Position numbers and translations under genes: made by a program | Part shown: positions 22,821 through 34,144 of the stretch, in pieces | Layout of the letters: every line of letters begins with the position of its first letter | Numbering within the stretch: the stretch's first letter is position 1 | Assembly: GCF_022376445.1 (NCBI RefSeq) | Contig: NW_025955057.1 | Coordinates: forward strand, 88,003-152,002 | Length of the DNA stretch: 64,000 nucleotides | Direction of reading: 5' to 3' | Source: Fomitopsis serialis | Lineage: Eukaryota; Basidiomycota; Agaricomycetes; Polyporales; Fomitopsidaceae | Notes under the pieces: model-generated | Database searches by the model: none | Told to the model about the DNA's origin: nothing | The model's input: the letters and a program-made list of their open reading frames with translations, nothing else

Positions 22821-24923
22821 TCAAAAGCGTGATGCACGATCATGGCAGTGTCCCTCAGCGGGGGATACAACAGCGACGAGCACCGAAATATCTGCGGAAC
22901 AATCAGTTCCCGCACAAAAACACAACAACCGAGCAAGCACTCACCATCCGGCTTCCCGCCGTGAACGACCTCCCGAGTTCTCTCGCCCTCCTCGCAAACG
23001 GGACCTCCATCTCGGCGTCCCACTCGCTCTTATCCACCCTTCTCTCCGCCGCCCTCCGCGCGCGCGAGCACAGCGCCTCACTCAACATCGCCGCAAGCGC
23101 GCCCCTACCGAGCACGCGGTGCACGCCCTGCTTCGATGCGGGCGCTGGCGCGGCTGTGAGCCAGGCGTAGGTGGGGGAGTAGGTGTGGATGCGGGGGACG
23201 GGCCCCAGGAGCGTCGGAGAGGAACGGCCGGCGAAAGCGGATGACCTCGTCGAGGACGTCCTCGTCCCAGAGGTTGTCCGACAGCCCGTCGCTCGCGAGG
23301 ATGAGGATGTCGTCGCCTCCACGGGTACCCGGAACACCTGCGCGTCGCGCGGCCGCGTGGCGACGCGGGGCCGAGCTGCACGGGCGTGTTGAACTGCGTC
23401 CGCGGGGTCAGCGTAGTGCAGGACAAGGGGAGAACTCACGTTCCACCACATCTCCTCGGTCCGCCAAACGATCTCTCTCCACGGATGAGCATCCCCATGC
23501 AGTCCCCGAGGTGCGCGATCGTGAGCATTGCGCCGCGCTCAGCGACAACGGGGTCCTGGCCCGTGTGACGCGGGCTCGGGCCGAACAGCTGCAGTGGGCG
23601 GGTCGGCTTCGCGCGCGGCCGCGGGTGCTCGAGCACGGCGACAAGGGCGGTCGAGGACCCTTCTACGAGGGGCGGCTTCGGCGAGGGTGAGGGGCACGCG
23701 GGGGCACGTGGTGGGTCTGTGGTGGCGGTCTGCGCCGCGTTTTCGGTGGGCGCGTCTTCGCCGACGTGGTCCTGCATCGTCTTCTGGTACGCTTTCTCGA
23801 GGATCATCAGCACATCTAAGCCGTCCTCTAGGTCCTCTAACGAATCCTCTAGCTCTGCCACGAGATCAGCAGAGTCCGCATCTACACTGAGGCTGGGCAT
23901 GGGGTCATGAGATCGCTTATCGCGGTGACGCAATGCGGAGACGTACTCTGCGTCTGACGCGTCCGGCGGTGGAGGCGCGGCGGCGTCGACCTCCTCGGAG
24001 CAATAGTGCATGAGCCTCCGCGCGAAGAGAGCGCTTGGGGAGGGCTCGGCGTGACCTGGGTGCGGCGTTAGAGACTTGTTCAGCGGGTAGAAAAGACTTG
24101 GCGGTGGGAAGCGGAGCGACTGGGCGGGCAGAAGGAGGGACGCAGCTGGTGGAAGAGGGGACAGCGGATGAGGGGGATAAACAGCGGGTGGAAGGGTGGA
24201 AAGATACTCGGCGGGTGGAAAGAGAGCAAAACTCACCTGCACGGCGGTGCTTAGACCACCCCCAACGCCGTCCGCGACGCCCATGGCGTTGTCGCGCACG
24301 AAATACGCGTCCTCACCCACCTGGACGGCTCGGCCGAGGGCGCCCGCGCGGTCGGACGGGGTGTCGAAGGCGAACCTGCCGTTGCCGTCGCGCCCTGCAA
24401 TGCACGCTCCGTGCGAACGCTTGGGGATGCCGTACGCCCCTACGTCGAGGTGGTAGCGCGTGCGCTGCCTTTTGGCGGCGGGCTCGGAGCGGATGTCGGC
24501 AGCGTGCGCGGGGCCGTAGGCGAACGCGGGCGGGAAGGAGGAGTAGGGGAAGAGGGGCTTGATGTGGGCAGGAGAGTGCGCGTATTCTGACTGGCCGGCG
24601 GTGAGAGCGAGGGAGTACGGGGGAGGCCCGGTGCCGTGGGTCTGAGACTGGGCATGGCCTACCTCCTGCGAATAGGGCGACTCTGCATGGCCCTCGAGCT
24701 CGGCCTTGACCTCCGCGGCAAGGCGGGAGGAGATGACGAGGTTCGGGTTGGCTGGGCGGGAGCTGGGGGGCGGGGGCGGGGGCGAGTCGAAGAAGGCGAG
24801 GTTGCCTGTGTAGAGGGAGCGGGAGGCAGAGTTGGAGCGCACACGCGAGGTCGCAGCGGAGGCGGCAGCGGGGGCGACAGGGCGGGGGAGGGCTGCGTAG
24901 ATGCGGGGGTGGATGGGCTTCAT
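22821..24923 (-). CDS. PTC7-like PP2C protein phosphatase
   Basis: Mn/Mg-dependent Ser/Thr phosphatase of the Ptc7/PPTC7 group (mitochondrial in yeast). The start could be ATG 24923 (MKPIHPRIYAAL) or 25088. A long Pro/Ala/Ser-rich N-terminus precedes VGEDAYFVRDNAMGVADGVG, the metal-binding signature with GED and DGVGG. A 181-nt intron (24236-24056) follows. Next come FARRLMHYCSEEV, an acidic insertion (about 23780-23880), TIAHLGDCMGMLIRGE, DDILILASDGLSDNLWDE and a last exon with GGKPDDISVLVAVVSPA, ending at TGA 22821. The coding frame breaks at several points (about 23475, 23360, 23316 and 22975), at least two of them explained by one missing G in a G run (GAGGAG, GAGGGC). Either assembly errors or recent pseudogenisation. 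Confidence 0.82.
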
Positions 24924-25219
24924 CGCGTGCCCTGCGAGGCGGGCGGCGGGCAGCAGGGAGGGAGAAGGAGAGGGAGATGAAGTACCCCGCCAGGCAGCGG
25001 GCGGCAACCTGGGAGGCCCCGGGGAATGCCGCCCGTACCCCGGCCCCGTCCCGTCTGCTTCCGAGCCAATCACATGGCCCCCATTCATCGCCGCTGCGAC
25101 GGGCCACCACCGACGCAGGCCCGCTCAGTCGACACACACGTCGCTGTTCAGCGCTCGCTCAGTTGTCCGCTGCGAGCGACTCTCTGCAGCCACACCCAAT
25201 TTGCCTGCTACAGTCATCT

Positions 25220-26590
25220 ACTAGACCAATTTGGGATTGTTTGATCAACGGCTTCACTGCTCCTGGGGACACCTGCCTAATTAGGGTACTTACTCTCTCT
25301 TCACATGTTTGGGGAGGCACCCTGGAGGCACCTGAAAATCTGCATATACTCATCATCTCAGGCAGCCAGTTCATGTCAGAGACCTTTTGGAAAATTCATC
25401 CTTGATCTGTGAGCCTCATCCAGGATGACATTATTTTGTTGCAGGATGTTGAAGCATGAGTGTTAGTAAGCATGATCCCACAAATGCAGTACCACAATGT
25501 TGGATCTTGCTATTTTCTGGCTTCCTTGACATACAGCATAGGTTGCTGGGGAGTGGGCCATACCTGAGCATATGATCCCAGTTGTGACATCTGGGTCTTT
25601 GTCTTCTAAAGGCCCATTGATACAGTTCCTGAACATCACTCAACAAAGATGTGAACCTTGCACAAGACAATTTCAAAAAATTAGAATGTATCAAGGTAGC
25701 AATAGAGATGTTGACATTTATGTAGCTCAGCTCATCATCCTTATTGTGGCAATACAAGAGGATTGATCCTGAATTGTGAGCATACTAGGGAATTCATAAT
25801 GTACATACAGCAGATATTACCCCTACAGAGATATGTCAATATTGCTGAATGACCAATAGCCAATAATTTGTCAAGTGGCACAGTTGCACACTAGTGCTTG
25901 ACCAACTGTGGCTTAGCTGTCCTGATTAGTGATGTCTGACATTTTCTGCTGGCTCAAATCACCAAATAGAGATATCACTTGCACATTGGAAGAGTTGCAC
26001 ATCAGGGAATCTGTATAGGTAGTGCTTACCTAGAGAATTGACAGTGATCAACATCAATTGCCTTCATTGAATATCTCAACTGAGTGGATTGTATACTTCA
26101 CAATGTCACAGTTTTTCAGTCAACTTAATATCTATGCTGAAGTTGGTGCACTCATGTGAGCTCTTTATCAATTGTGTCTCATTCTGTGGAGAAATGAAAG
26201 TGCAGCCTTTGTAAGCCTTTATCTTGTGGTTGGCATAAATTGCATTGCAAGTATGATTTCTATACAACACAGATATAGAATACTTGAAAACCATCATATG
26301 TGGGGATTCATGACTGAATCGAAACCAATAGTTGTGAGATCTACAATATTGGACATTATATGGCACTACAGTGGAGTGACTAAGATCAGTGGCTGGCCTT
26401 TATTCTGATTTTGAGTGGTTCAGCTTGCCAAATGACCCATCCTACCTCTGTTTGGTGGGCATCAATGTTGGTACCTCAATTTATACTCAGGACCACTAAT
26501 TGCCAACACGGTATTACCAAAGATTCCTAGTCTTTGTCTATAAGTATTCTATTCAACTATAAGCTTGTCTTACTAACATCTACATAAGGC
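25220..26590. repeat. AT-rich repeat desert, left boundary of island
   Basis: Base composition drops sharply at about 25220. A minus-strand peptide containing MNWLPEMMSICRFSG and ending at a GTAAG donor (25310-25380) may be an exon relic, but I do not recognise it. From 25542 a family F repeat runs to about 25830. Beyond that nothing is seen. Confidence 0.45.
25542..25830 (+). repeat. Repeat family F, copy 1
   Basis: Begins with the motif TTGCTGGGGAGTGGGCCAT and continues through CCCAGTTGTGACATCTGGGT to a block with GCTCAGCTCATCATCC and GGATTGATCCTGAAT. It is alignable to 27511-27840 and 46094-46390. Non-coding. Confidence 0.65.
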
Positions 26591-26597
26591 TTAACAG

Positions 26598-27577
26598 ATG
26601 CTTGCAGAGTCAGCTGCTATACAACAGAGCCAGTTGTCACCAGATGAATTCAATGTGTGCATGGTGAGGGTGGAGGTTTTTGTAAGTCATATTGTGGCTC
26701 TGGCTTGTGCGTATACTAATGTGTGTTCTTGCAGGTGGGTGACCCAGCTGCTGTCATGATTAAGTTGTATGACCAAGCAGTTAACCACCATCCTGAGTGG
26801 CAAATTACCTCGGCATGTGTAATTCTGGATGATGTCCCATTCCAAAGTTCAATTTGCATGTTCAAGTTGTCTGTGCTCTCGAGGTGCATCTGCTATATAG
26901 AGGTGCAAAATCCCAAGGAAATACAGGACACACTCCAATATGCATCTCGGCAAGGATATCAATACCACATGCAGATAGTCAACAAGCATGACTACTGTAC
27001 ACTCTTCCAGTGCGCACTGGTGAGAGTGTCCACTCAGTCATTGGTGTTGTTCAAGCATGGTCTGTACAAAGGTGACACCACCTATGTAGAGTCTGTCAGC
27101 AACAACAACAGCACAGTGATTGTCTGGTGCATCCCCAGGATCAATCTGTGTCCCAAGATGGTCAGGGAACAAGCAAAGAAGATGATCTTCTTGATGCAAT
27201 CCCCAGCTGTGAAGCAATCCACAGAGATACAGACAGTGTCCTCCATACAACCTCCACAAATCCAGTGGCTGCCATCAGTGCAACCCCCACCCATCCTGTT
27301 CCATAGTGAAGACGTGATTGACTTCTATGGCAAAGCAGCAGTTCAAGTCAAACACAACACTTTCAAGTTTCATGGCACACACTTCATTGGCAGTTTACTA
27401 CAGAAGTCTGTCAAAATAAGCCACTTGTCCCCTCAGTACAGCTTCACCTACAAGCTGTATAGTGCCTTCAATGGTGCACCACAGATTCTGTGTGCCATTA
27501 TAGAGAGACTTGCTGGGGAGTGGGTCATGTATGGCAGTACAATCCCAGTTGTATTGTCTGTGTCTTTGGTCTTCTAA
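26598..27577 (+). CDS. Spt5-like (NGN-KOW) mobile-element-associated ORF, truncated
   Basis: A small exon (26598-26663, MLAESAAIQQSQLSPDEFNV) joins by a GTGAGG...TTGCAG intron to an exon from 26735 with the frame kept. The protein has HPEWQITSACVILDDVPF, then IYIEV-like CYIEVQNPKEIQDTLQYA (NGN-type strand and helix). Next comes ALVRVSTQSLVLFKHGLYKG followed by DTTYVESV and VVWCIPRI, the KOW pattern (W/LVRV, GLYKGD, aliphatic, PRI) of transcription elongation factor Spt5. A Gln/Pro linker and a second domain follow. The frame runs into the repeat motif at 27511 and stops, so the C-terminus is lost. Spt5-like genes dispersed with transposons are common in Agaricomycetes. It is not the host Spt5, which is far longer and acidic. 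Confidence 0.55.
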
Positions 27578-27840
27578 GAAACTCATTAATCCACTACTTG
27601 AATCTTACTTGATTGTATGTATTGACATATACTCATCTGAGAGACGACCTGCCTTCCAAGATTTACCAGAACAAGCAGTGATCAAACTGTGACAATAAAA
27701 ATAACCTTGCACCAGCCAAATTAAGATTATAGGGAGTATCATGATTGTCATGGTGCTCAGCTCACCATCCTCATTGCAGTGACACAAGACACAAGAACAT
27801 TGAATCCTGAATATTGAGTATCCTAGAGAATCCATAATGT
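27511..27840 (+). repeat. Repeat family F, copy 2
   Basis: Starts TGCTGGGGAGTGGGTCATG, has TGGCAGTACAATCCCAGTTG, and ends with GCTCAGCTCACCATCCTCAT and GAATCCTGAATATTGAGTAT. It interrupts the Spt5-like ORF. Confidence 0.65.
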
Positions 27841-27928
27841 GCATATTGCCACACAGCCATTACTCAATGATATGTGTGGTTGCAGACTTGTTCTTGCCCA
27901 ACTGTAAATAAAACACCACTGTGAGTAC

Positions 27929-28197
27929 TGTCGCAACTTTCTTGCAGGGGTTATAATGCAATATAATCCATGTTTTCCTGGATATGTTCTAATGTGTGGT
28001 AATAAAGGCAAAACTCATTGGAATGTGCATTGAAATGTCGTTGGAATGCCATTTGGATCAGCCGGCAATGATGTGATAGCATTGCATGGCAGCTTTTGGA
28101 TGTATTCTGCATTGAAATGACATTGTAATTTACGTAGATAGATAGCATTGCCATTTCAATTTCCGCGCATTAGAAACCTGGAAAGAAAGTTGTGACA
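27929..28197. mobile_element. MITE-like element (269 bp)
   Basis: The left end TGTCGCAACTTTCTT and the reverse complement of the right end TGTCACAACTTTCTT differ at one of 15 positions. Similarity continues imperfectly (AGG, TT, TAATGC) to about 33 bp. The interior has repeated CATTGGAATG/CATTTCAATG words and no ORF. No clear target duplication is visible, so the ends may be old or slightly misplaced. Confidence 0.55.
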
Positions 28198-28432
28198 TCT
28201 GCTGCAACCCCATGTCATGGATCATGTGGCTGGCTAGACCCAGTAGCCATTGTGCCTTTTTTGGTGCAACAGAGATATGTATACATACTTAGTGATCTGT
28301 AACTGATGTTATCCAGGAAAACACACATTCCAGGCAAGTTGTGGGAGGGCCTTTGCAAGTATCACAAAAGCTCACATTGCCCTAAATGGTGAGTAATCTT
28401 CCAAATCCAGTAATTCTCCATAAAGTGAATGT

Positions 28433-30420
28433 CTGGTGGTTCATAAATCACAGATAAATCAGAATATACTCATAGAGTACTATGGCATGTTGATGAGGCC
28501 TGTGGTGCTTACAAAATGTTACCATATATGGAAGGTAAGCTACAATACCATGTCCAAGCATCAAATAAGCTCTCCTTGCTCCATATGAGCTCTGTTGTGG
28601 CACCTTAAAGCATTTTCATGATGTCTGACACACATGGCTATACTGTATGGGTCATCTGCTCCATATCTAGGGTAAAAATGAGCACTTTGAATTCTGCAAA
28701 GTCTCTTGTGTTTTCTTTTTGTATTTTGCATTTTCTGGCCTAACTGGCCACTATTGGGGCCCAACAAAATTACCGTAGACTCTATGAAACAAGGGCTACA
28801 AGTTGACTATATACTTGCCATATCTATTTGTGAGTGCTTACTGTTGCAAAAAGTTATTGATTATATTAGAGCACAGTGCCACTGGTTAGGTCACATGCCA
28901 TGTTCATCACTTTCCATATTGGGCTCCAAGCTAGACGTTACAGGAGCCCCAAGTCCATAGGGAATTGTCAGCCACAGCATTTGTTTGGGTATGTTGGTGC
29001 AAGTCACGTCATCTGGGAGTCTGAAAATTGAAACTCAGCTAACAATGGCATAGTAAGTGTTACTCATCTCTGCTTATTTGGCACTCAATCAGTCACATGC
29101 ACTGTGGGAAAAACCTGCCACATTGGGCTCCATGCTAAGTGTTACATTCCCTCCAGTCATAAGAATGATTCCTTTGTACCTCAGGGATTGTAATTGTGTT
29201 GCTCCCAATATGCTAAGGGCCTGCAACCTGGTGATCACATCAAGATTCTTACTGGTCCTCAGTCAGGGTGTGTCAGACCACAGAAGGAGACCAGACCTTC
29301 GCCCAGCTCACTGATACTGCATCAGCCCATTACATGACCATCCAAGTACCTTCCACTGACTTACGTAGAGAATTCATGGTGGGGGACACAGCCATCATTG
29401 TGGAATGTGACAGTGCCAGCTGATGGGGGATGGTTATGCAGGTCGATGTAGGTGCAACCTTGGATATTCTATGTTTGCATATGTGCCAGGTACATGTTGT
29501 CCACCCTTTGCTTGCCATCACTGACTTGCTGGGGAGAGGGCCATAGCTGGCAGTACGATCCCTTTGGTAGGAGATATGTCAATTTATGAACAACTTCATG
29601 CTGCCACTATCAGAAGTCATGCTTGGCAAGACTGCTAGTATATTGTCTATGCATAGAGTACTGACATATCTTCCACATTTTGCACTTCAGAGTAGCCTGC
29701 TAATTTATTAGGTTGTTGTAATATGAGGATCATAGCTTGCAATCATGAGCAACAGACATTATGGATCTGTTTCTTACTTGGTAAATTTCCAAGTTGCTTA
29801 TCAATATGATCTGAATACTAATGAGCAGTGTTACTGGTTTGTATTGATAGTAACATAGAGCAAATAGCTTGGGAATGTTGCAAATAAGTAAGGAGATCCT
29901 CTAGATCAACTAGAACTCAGGGAAGGGGAATCTGGGGGGTTGACTACAGTAACCACTACTCAGTTGGGACTTGCTGTCAGTGCTGTTGTACAAGTATTAG
30001 CCCTTGATCAGAGAAATTCTGATACCAAAGGATGTCTTTCAGTAGATTGTTAACAGTACTTCCTTAAGTACAAACCAATCAACAGTGGAGGATGGAACCA
30101 ATATACAGAGGAGAAGTATACCAGTAAGGAATTCTGAAAAAGGCCTGTCAAGAATTGATGTGTTATACAAGGAATACAACCAAAGCATGTGCAGTTTGCT
30201 CTCACCATAAGTGAACAGTTACCAGACACTGACCAGTAGTACAAAGCCATACTAAGGTATGTTACTGGATTGGAGCTCAGCTCCTGAGTCAATAGTAATG
30301 GGCTCATGTAGTACAATGTGAAGCAATGTATCACCATAGTAAGTGCCATCAAGACTGATAGAGTCATGGGCAGGATTGATCACTGATGAATTGAAGGTAC
30401 ACTGGCATAAGAGTACAGAA
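28433..30420. repeat. Repeat family A, long copy
   Basis: Source-type copy for the permuted sequence at 1-1540. It has block B (28433-29190), an intervening block (29190-29643) containing another breakpoint motif (29526: TTGCTGGGGAGAGGGCCATA, GGCAGTACGATCCCTTTGG), and block A (29644-30420), about 98% identical to 1-778. Non-coding. Confidence 0.8.
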
Positions 30421-30639
30421 GTAAGTGGTAGATGAGATAAATGTTTGGACTTGCTCATAGGGATGCTCCTTTTGTGCATTTATGCACAGCCTTTTAGCTA
30501 CATAAAATACTTCATAGAATCCTACAAAATAGTAGAAGACTCAGTACACCACTTTCCAAGGCCATTCAAGATGCACAATAAGCTCACAGGCTCATTGTAA
30601 GGCAAGGGTAGATGTGCCAATAATTCTCACTGATCATCA

Positions 30640-32290
30640 AGGATGTGCTCTGTGATTCATGACACACCACTTGCATGTTGTCCTGAAACACTAGCACAGC
30701 CTTATGAACACTAGTCACTCATAGATTGCCTGCCAGCTGGGATAATATATCAATAGATAACATAGTCTGAGCTGATATTTCATCATCACATGTAAAATGA
30801 AACAGCTGCAGCAAATGAGAGTACTCCCAAAGTCATATTGTTGACTAGAGATCCATAAAAGGACAGCCATATATTGGCTGAGAAGTCCATTGTAACATGG
30901 CCTCTTCACTGTTGCTTAGTAAGCAATGCAAGTCTGCATTATTTCCATGGCAACCACTTCTTCTGAGCCCAATCAGGAAGAAATCACAGCATACACTGCA
31001 ATATGACTGATAGTAGACATTGCACAAACAGACACCACTGTCAATACATTTTTGCCCATATGAACAAGCCAAGAGCTGCCTATTCTATCTTCACATACCA
31101 AGGGCCATTGCATGAGAATAGGATGATGGTAGTGCATACAGACATTAGATATGCTCCAGGCAACAATCATATGAGGAATTAACAACTAAGCATAGCACCA
31201 TCATACTGTATAATTGGCACTGCTTCATATTGACACAATCAGTCAAAGACATGCTTATACTGGACTGGGACAATAGAGCTGCAGACATCAGGCTGTGAAC
31301 TCTGCATCAGCACATCTGAGATGTACTGTCATGCATTGGCCTACAACAGTCAGCACAATATGATGTCATGGGATCATCTGATTTTATCTCATTTCCTACC
31401 ATTTATCTAGCATTGCAGAGACCATCAAAGCATTTGATCACCTATGTGTGGTGTCCCTACTTTATGACATTGCTAGCCTATAGACTTTCTAGCAACAGTA
31501 GTAGATGCACAACACAACTTGTACAATGTCTTTCTATCACTTTCTAGGATCAGTACAGTGTCATAAAGCTCTGCGAACCCATAATATTGATAGCTATGCC
31601 ATTCACATGTGACACAAAGCCAATATTATGAACATACTCAGCATTAACTGTGGCCTTTGTGCCACAGGTGTTCACCATTTTCTGCATATGCCATTGCCCG
31701 CCAAAGGGTTTAGACATGAGCCAATCACTACTTATAGCAAGCAGTATAAGGTGAGTGGAATCATACAGAATATTCCCTTGTTTTATCCGCATTTTCTGAG
31801 CCCAGACACAGCAGATAACTCGGACTTTCCATTTTGAGAAGGTCAGGTACCACATATGGCAGGTTTCATTCAGGTCTCATATAGCCACACAATCCATAGG
31901 CAGTTGGCAAGCATCACAGGAAACACAAACAAAGTGAAAAAACCAGTGTGTACAGAGGCATATGTATTTTATTTTGCTTTGTGAATGGTGGGTGCCATGT
32001 TTATATGAATCCATGGGAAGGCATACTATGCACAGCCTCTCTGGCATCATATACATGACTGGGAATATTCCCAATTGTTTTTGATTTTTTGGGAGACCAT
32101 AGCACAGCAAATACATTGTCACTAATGAGCTTGTGGCTTGCATTCAAACTCAGCCCAATAGCCTGCCTTTGCAGGGCCTATTGAAGAGTTGAACTGAACA
32201 GAATAGCCTGGGATCCTGTCTGGAGCTGCCAGTCCCTGAGAATTCCAGGTGATAATGGTGCTTACAAGATGGACCAAGACTCATTGAAAG
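30640..32290. repeat. Repeat families C/G, copy 1
   Basis: Homologous in the same orientation to 50560-51750. Shared landmarks are TAGTAAGCAATG (about 30920), a stretch about a sterile ORF near 31900-31960, and the end GATCCTGTCTGGAGCTGCCAG (about 32215). The part 31880-32180 also resembles 33610-33930 and, inverted, 49930-50150. No domains. Confidence 0.65.
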
Positions 32291-32851
32291 AGTGGCTTGT
32301 ATCAGGCTATGCATGGGAAACTCTGCATTATTATATGTTTTCTGCCATATGTCCTCAACAGTCAACCCAATACAAATCCATAGTACTATCTGATTTTTCT
32401 CTGATTTTCCTGCTATTTATCCAGTCCTGCAGAGGCCATGCACGGCCAACTTCCCAAATGGGCAGGGGACTAACCATATATGGCAGTTTTGTATATTTGA
32501 TATCCTCCACCTCACATAGCCCATACATGTGGAACTGTCTTGTACAAGCATCATACACACACCAACATTTGCTTATATCCCCAGTATCACTTGCCAAGGT
32601 CAGTACTCTGTGAAAAACAACAAGAACACCTAATCTGGGCACCCCTGTCAGTACTCAAGGGGCATTCCATGGAGAAGCAATATTTTGGGATTTTTCCGCA
32701 TTTAATGGGGCTCTAGTAAGAGCTCAGTTAGTGTGGCTTGAAGCCATCAAAAAACTCGGCATGAAGAGCTGAGACTGAAAGATTACTTTAAAAGGGAACA
32801 TTTGTCAGCATTTCAGCCAATGGGAGTGCTCCAAAATCCCCTTTGAGTGAC

Positions 32852-32895
32852 CGGAGTCGTCGACAGGCCGGAATTCCGGCCTGTCGACGACTCCG
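32852..32895. repeat. 44-bp perfect palindrome, copy 1
   Basis: Half-site CGGAGTCGTCGACAGGCCGG followed by AA, then its exact complement, centred on an EcoRI-type GAATTC between two GTCGAC words. It is identical to 61327-61370, although flanks are unrelated. It lies in AT-rich repeat DNA just upstream of a TAAGCAATGTAAGTG block. Confidence 0.95.
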
Positions 32896-33609
32896 CTTCG
32901 GCAACAGGCGCTTAATAGAGCGCTGAGTAAGCAATGTAAGTGCACACTGTTACTGCAGCACAATTCACTTGTTTTGGGGTCAAGAAAATGCGGATTAATC
33001 AGACAATATTCCAGGATATATGTGGAGCATCCCTGAGCATATTTACAAGTGGAGAAGATTCCCTATATGGTCATTCAGTGCTGAGACATCAAAACATGCA
33101 TGTTATTACCATTTTTCCCCACCAATAGCTGTGCTGTGCAACTTCCAGACACATCCATGCATTGTAAACTATGCACATATCCATACAGGTCATAGGCAAT
33201 GTGTTTCAGAGACAACAAGCCATTCATATCTGCACAGTCACTTGTGATTCTCTAAATGTTGTCCTTTGTTCTTCATTCCTCCAATGTATGATTAACCCTT
33301 GAAATGATGGGCTATCAAATGAGTTTATCATCTCTATAACCTCTATAAGAGTTGATTAGATTTCAGTCAGTGTATCCCAGTCAAATGCCACACATTCATG
33401 CATGTGTTTCTCTGTTTCCTGAATTTCAAACAACTGGGCAAGTCATACTAGTCATATATTGTGGGGGCCTCCATACAAGATGAATTGCCTTCATATACAA
33501 GGCAATACAGATGAGTCTGATTACACATAATATTCCCTGATTTTATCTGCATTTTGTGAGCCCGACTGAGTAGGTTAAGCAAAATTACATTTTAGGAAGG
33601 TCAGCTACC

Positions 33610-33935
33610 CTATTTAGCAGGTTTGAGATGTCAGAGAATCTGTGGGCAGCATATAGGCCTCAAAAGAGAGACTTTTGAGGTGAAAAGGGATGCACTCATG
33701 TGCACAGAGGCATTGCATGTTTTTTTGTTTTGTGAATTGTGCCATGACCAGTGAAGGTAATGGGCAAGTCACAGCAGCTATAGACTCTATGACATCATAC
33801 CTATCACAGAGATTATTTGGGAATTTTCCGCATTTTAGTGAGGCCACAGTACAGCAGGTACAGTGCCACTAAGGAGCCTGTGGCTGAGATCCAAACTCAG
33901 CTCAAAGCCTCGGCAGCCTGCCTGATTAGGGCAGA
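33610..33935. repeat. Repeat family G, copy 2
   Basis: Diverged copy of 31880-32180 and 51350-51660. It shares the blocks TGTGCACAGAGGCATT, TTTGTGAATTG and GCCACTAAGGAGCCTGTGGC. Non-coding. Confidence 0.5.
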
Positions 33936-33983
33936 AAAGGGCTTGTTGCACCAATCAGAGCAGCTCGGCATCCCTCTCGTGCT

Positions 33984-34032
33984 GTTCGGAGGTGCAACCG
34001 TGCCAAATTTCCGCACGGTTGCACCTCCGAAC
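33984..34032. repeat. Perfect 20-bp-stem hairpin
   Basis: The arm GTTCGGAGGTGCAACCGTGC (33984-34003) pairs fully with 34013-34032 across a 9-nt loop. It is followed by GGGCGCTTAGTAAGCGATGT, homologous to the sequence after the 44-bp palindrome at 32852, so the two hairpins occupy the same place in two repeat copies. Confidence 0.9.
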
Positions 34033-34144
34033 GGCATCTGGGCGCTTGATGGGCGCTTAGTAAGCGATGTAAGTGCGGACTGTTACTGTGCTTAAGAGAG
34101 CTTGTATAGACTCAGAAAAAAGCGGAAAATTGAGACAATATTCA

